DNA from: Isochrysis galbana
Taxonomy: Eukaryota; Haptophyta; Isochrysidales; Isochrysidaceae
Reading direction: 5' to 3'
Assembly: GCA_018136815.1 (NCBI GenBank)
Contig: CM030941.1
Location: forward strand, 1,611,582 to 1,675,581
Length of the DNA: 64,000 nt
Position 1 is the stretch's first letter. Each line of letters starts with the position of its first letter. Positions 60,806-64,000 of the stretch are shown one piece after another. The notes beneath the pieces were generated by a model, which was not told the DNA's origin, searched no databases, and worked only from the letters and a program-made list of their open reading frames with translations. Position numbers and translations under genes: made by a program.

Positions 60806-62263
60806 ATGACCGCTCTTGAGGACCTGCGCCACTCCATCTCTGCGTTGCTGGCTGGAGTCGGCGTGAGCCAGGCCTCGGTTCTTGTGCTCACTCCTCATGG
60901 CCCGACTAAGCGCACGCTCCTCTCGTTCGGGTGCGAGGGCGAGCGCGCGGCCTTTCGCCTCTTCAGTGTCACCAAACTGTTCACCGCTGCCGCTGTTCTG
61001 CGTCTCGTCCATCGCAACGTCCTATCGCTCGAGAGCGACGTCGGAGCACTGCTCACCGCCTCCGCCCAGTCGGGAGAGGATTGGGCGTCGCTTCAGGGAG
61101 TCACGGTGGCGCAGCTGCTCTCGCACACATCCGGGCTGACTGATACCTCCCTTGCCACCATCTTCGCCACGCACGATCCGTCCCAGCCTGCCCCCTCTAC
61201 CGCTGAGGTCCTCTCGCGCTTCAAGCTGCACCGCCGACCGCTCGCGGATAGCGAGCAGCCGTCCGCTGCCTACGCCAACGTCAACTACCTTGTCCTTGGC
61301 CTGCTGATCGAACGGCTGGCGGAGATGCCCTTCTGCGAGGCATTGCGCACACTTGTGCTTGGCCCTCTGGGCTCAGGCGCTGACTTCACCGTACTAAACC
61401 CTGAGCATGCTGCTGTGGGCACAATCGGCCCGTTCTCCGCCTTCCTATTCGGCGTGCTGCTCGGCTGCAATACCATATCGTCGCTGCTGCGGCCCGGGCC
61501 GCCTCCACCGGAGGTGATGCCCGTTCGCTGTGGCACACGCGCACTGCGGCACGTCGACCTGGACGGGGCTCCATACGGCGGCCTCGTGGGCACGGCGCCC
61601 GATATTGCCCCTCTTGTTGAGGCGGCGCTCGAGACTGCGTGGCACGAAACGGTGGTTGCGGGTAAAGCGCCTCCAACCATCACCGCCACTACCGAAAACA
61701 ACAGCAGTCTGCACATACTCTTCGATGCTGCGCTTGCCTCGGCAAAGAAATGCGCCGGCCTGACCCAACGAGCGGCAGCGAGAACGACGGCGCCCAAGCA
61801 GGACATACGCAGCATCGCCTCCCTTGCCTTTCCCTCTGTGAAGAAGCCGGGGCCGCGTGCGATACAGGGCGGCGGTGACGCGCTCAATTTCCAGATGGTG
61901 CCCGAGATTGCGCTGCAGATTGCGGCCAGAGAGCCCGTGGGCATTGTCTCACGCGAGGGCGCCTGCCTCGGCTGGAAGGCCGGCTTTTGCCCGGCGCGCG
62001 ATGGGCCGCTCCCGCTGCCGGCTGCCCATTATCGCAACCACGAGGGCGCCGGCGGTGGCTTCACATCCGAGCTGCGAATTTACCTCCCAGCCGGCCCTAG
62101 CATGCACACGCCGCGTGGGATGGCGAGCACTGCCGATCCCTTGGGGGTTGTCGTTCTCATGAATAAGCACAGCGTCGACATGCACGAGGTCAGGGTAGCG
62201 CACCAGATTTGCGAGATGGTGCGTGCAGCTGTCTTTGCCGGAGCCTTCGCGGCAAAGGAATGA
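60806..62263 (+). CDS. Serine beta-lactamase-like protein (LACTB/class C fold)
   Basis: 485-aa single-exon frame. Penicillin-binding/beta-lactamase motifs appear in order: FSVTKLFTAAAVLRLV with the SxxK nucleophile pair (S54, K57); QLLSHTSGLTD; YANVNYLVLG with the Tyr-x-Asn motif (near 154); and HEGAGGGFTSELRIYLP (near 412) in the place of the KTG/HxG strand. Eukaryotic relatives include LACTB and esterase-like enzymes acting on small esters or peptides (known). Residues about 270-370 form a family-atypical insertion. No clear signal peptide. The start follows the GA tract by about 45 bp. Confidence 0.85.
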   Translation: MTALEDLRHSISALLAGVGVSQASVLVLTPHGPTKRTLLSFGCEGERAAFRLFSVTKLFTAAAVLRLVHRNVLSLESDVGALLTASAQSGEDWASLQGVTVAQLLSHTSGLTDTSLATIFATHDPSQPAPSTAEVLSRFKLHRRPLADSEQPSAAYANVNYLVLGLLIERLAEMPFCEALRTLVLGPLGSGADFTVLNPEHAAVGTIGPFSAFLFGVLLGCNTISSLLRPGPPPPEVMPVRCGTRALRHVDLDGAPYGGLVGTAPDIAPLVEAALETAWHETVVAGKAPPTITATTENNSSLHILFDAALASAKKCAGLTQRAAARTTAPKQDIRSIASLAFPSVKKPGPRAIQGGGDALNFQMVPEIALQIAAREPVGIVSREGACLGWKAGFCPARDGPLPLPAAHYRNHEGAGGGFTSELRIYLPAGPSMHTPRGMASTADPLGVVVLMNKHSVDMHEVRVAHQICEMVRAAVFAGAFAAKE

Positions 62264-63026
62264 ACCTGAGGCAGGATACATGACGAAGCTGAGATCGACC
62301 TGTTCCTCGGCGTAGCTTGTAGCTGAAGCATGGTCAAATGTGCTCCAGCTAGTAGATGCAGAGCTAGTGACAAAGATGGGTAAACAATGATGATGGTGGT
62401 GGTAATGGTGAGGAATTCGAATGCTCGGTGACTTTTTGAGGCCTGCCTGCGCCGTCGTCGTTGACAGAGGGGTACATTTCCCAAACTCCTTGGGACAGCC
62501 ACTGGGCGAAGAGGTGATGAGCTTGGAGGCGCAATGCCCTACACCTAGCATGGGGGGGGGGGGGGGGGGAGAAGCCTAGTGACGAAGTGATGAGCTCAAA
62601 GGCGCAACGCCCAATGCGGGCATGAGGGCGCTCGGCTCAGCTTGGTAGGAGTGAGGTCGGCTCTAGAATCCCTCCGCGAAAGTGTGTAGTTTGCCTCCCG
62701 CTCTTGCCCACATTGCTGCACTCTTCCCGGAGTGTCCAAAGCGGAGGCGAGGAATTCACGGCAGCGAAACTGTGTGCTGTATGTGGCATTACCTTGGCCA
62801 AGATTGGGTTGTTAAGCGGAACTATGTGGTTGTTTACTACTGAGAGCGGCTGCAACCTCGGATTCGGTTGTTTTTTTGCAGCTACCCCATGTAGGTGGTA
62901 TAAGTCCTACTTGCACTTGCAACCTCTCCCCTCCCCCCTGTGGGGGATTCACCTCTTCTTGAGCTTCTCCGGATGAGACGCATATCTTTCGTCTTGGAAA
63001 AGCGCGCCACAGTTTCACTTTCCACA
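62264..63026. other. Intergenic
   Basis: Poly-G tract at 62553-62569; GTGATGAGCT(T/C)-AGGCGCAA-GCCC is repeated at 62513 and 62587. No gene. Confidence 0.45.
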
Positions 63027-63317
63027 TTAGGAGGATGACAAGTAAAATTTAGTGCGACACCTACCCCAATCCCGATCCCTTTGGTACCCATCATCTCGGA
63101 TACAAATATGATTGAGATCACGGTAATGGGTACAAACATGCCCAGAAACCAGAAAGGGGCCTACCATGTCTTTCAGCCGAGCAACGTCGTAGTAGCCATT
63201 CCTATCATGAACATGAATCCACATTTCGTTTCCACCCTCCACCCTATAAAATAAAATTCGCCTTCCCCAGCCTTGGAACAATAGAAGATAACGGTATGTG
63301 CGAAAACGCGAAAACAT
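63027..63317 (-). CDS. AT-rich orphan ORF, hypothetical
   Basis: 96 codons: MFSRFRTYRYLLLFQGWGRR, then VEGGNEMWIHVHDRNGYYDV. One frame over (63139-62882), APFWFLGMFVPITVISIIFV shows a membrane span, somewhat like the peptide at 36409-36549. Low-GC island; probably decayed. Confidence 0.3.
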   Translation of the reverse strand: MFSRFRTYRYLLLFQGWGRRILFYRVEGGNEMWIHVHDRNGYYDVARLKDMVGPFLVSGHVCTHYRDLNHICIRDDGYQRDRDWGRCRTKFYLSSS

Positions 63318-63374
63318 AACATTCTAAGTAAAAGAAACAAAATTGCCACCTAGTCCTCTTTCGACGGAACGCGA

Positions 63375-63533
63375 CAGACTTAAATTCGGTATTTTTCGAA
63401 AATTTCGCGGGACGACCCCACTTTTTTTTCCTTGATCCATCCTACCGGAACCTAGATAGGGAGCTTATTTACCCTTCATTTGCCCATTGCATCTGGTGCC
63501 CTCCGCATCCCCACATAGTGAATGACCGGGCTA
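63375..63533 (+). repeat. Dispersed family-B repeat, copy 4
   Basis: TTAAATTCGGTATTTTTCGA to GAATGACCGGGCTA; preceded by TTTCGACGGAACGCGAC (63359). Confidence 0.85.
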
Positions 63534-63559
63534 CTAATATAAGTACTGATGCCCCAACA

Positions 63560-63780
63560 CTCGGGCCCTGGCCTCCCCTGCCCCTGCCTCTCCCTCGCTG
63601 GCGCTGGCGCTCCTGAGCCTCAGGGGCCCCCACGCTGCACCTGTCTGCATGTCGAATAGGGGAGAGGCGGGGTTGGAGCAATGGGCTGGCCACGCCCACG
63701 CCGCACGCCGGGCCAGGACGAGCGAATCCGCGAATCTGACGAGCCTATGGCCTATGGGGAAGGGAGTGAGTCAGCAGGGC
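63560..63780 (+). repeat. Family-A element, 3' part
   Basis: CTCCCTCGCTGGCGCTGGC, CACCTGTCTGCATGTCGAAT, GGAGCAATGGGCTGGCC, AGTGAGTCAGCAGGGCAG. Collinear with 43795-43960. Confidence 0.85.
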
Positions 63781-63784
63781 AGAG

Positions 63785-63955
63785 GCGAGAAGCGCTCAAT
63801 CACCATCACCCACAGCATGGAAAAGCGTTCAATCACCATCAGCCTACATACACGTGGAAAAGCGTTCAATCGCCATCACCCCCACAGCATGGAAAAGCCT
63901 TCAATCACCATCAGCCTACACATGGAAAAGCGTTCAATCGCCATCACGCCCCGTG
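63785..63955 (+). repeat. Minisatellite array, inverted relative to 19455-19650
   Basis: Five units of GCGTTCAATCACCATCA, CCCACAGCATGGAAAA or CCTACACATGGAAAA. It directly follows a family-A copy. Confidence 0.9.
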
Positions 63956-64000
63956 CTACGCAATTTGATGGACAAGCTGTGGAAAAGTGTCCTCAAAGCT

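Noticed and set aside
54712..62263. Bacterial contamination (PhzF and beta-lactamase-like genes lack introns)
   Set aside because: Both have the same codon bias as spliced neighbours and sit among the same eukaryotic repeats. Ancient transfer into the lineage remains possible.

Overview
This is eukaryotic nuclear DNA. Genes carry spliceosomal introns (GT-AG plus one clear GC-AG), the products are eukaryote-specific (ARPC3, Rogdi, TFIIIC subunit, ABCF1), coding exons are very GC-rich, and mobile-element debris fills the space between genes. GC-rich exons, tolerance of a GC donor, dense repeats and glycosyltransferase/FkbM-type genes fit a unicellular alga, most likely a haptophyte. That placement is inference.

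Layout. 1-1842 (-): partial TPR protein resembling TFIIIC subunit 3. 2040-6112: decayed Ty1/copia RT, a 5'-truncated LINE insertion with a target-site duplication, AT-rich orphan ORFs, a duplicated small ORF and a cut-off DNA transposase. 6259-8560 (+): glycosyltransferase-like gene(s). 8620-15990: low-complexity DNA, a 407-bp tandem repeat, a LINE reverse transcriptase with its 3' tail, and a copia RNase H remnant. 16256-16996 (+): Rogdi-like protein. 17400-20160: second LINE fragment and minisatellites. 21232-23032 (+): FkbM methyltransferase, with repeats on both sides and in its intron. 26106-26821 (+): small probably mitochondrial protein. 27000-31000: nested repeats. 31307-35093 (+): Sfi1-like/coiled-coil protein. 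36866-39235 (+): second coiled-coil protein. 40337-43113 (+): ABCF1-like ATPase. 45000-46019 (-): ARPC3. 46360-48410: BED-finger and Ty3/gypsy remnants. 49435-51525 (+): four-quasi-RRM protein. 54712-55680 (-): PhzF-like enzyme. 58253-58570 (-): small protein. 60806-62263 (+): serine beta-lactamase-like protein. The end is again repeats.

The host genes look like unrelated housekeeping genes (transcription, actin nucleation, V-ATPase regulation, translation, RNA binding); I see no operon or pathway cluster. The most unusual signal lies in the repeats. One dispersed non-autonomous family ends in a GC hairpin followed by a second hairpin whose stem sequence differs from copy to copy while pairing is mostly kept. 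LINE copies end in a T-rich, not A-rich, sense-strand tail. Short boxes are shared between otherwise different repeat families.

Exon boundaries were read by eye. ARPC3, ABCF1, the quasi-RRM gene, FkbM and the Sfi1-like gene are phase-consistent and well supported. No tRNA, rRNA or snRNA gene was recognised.
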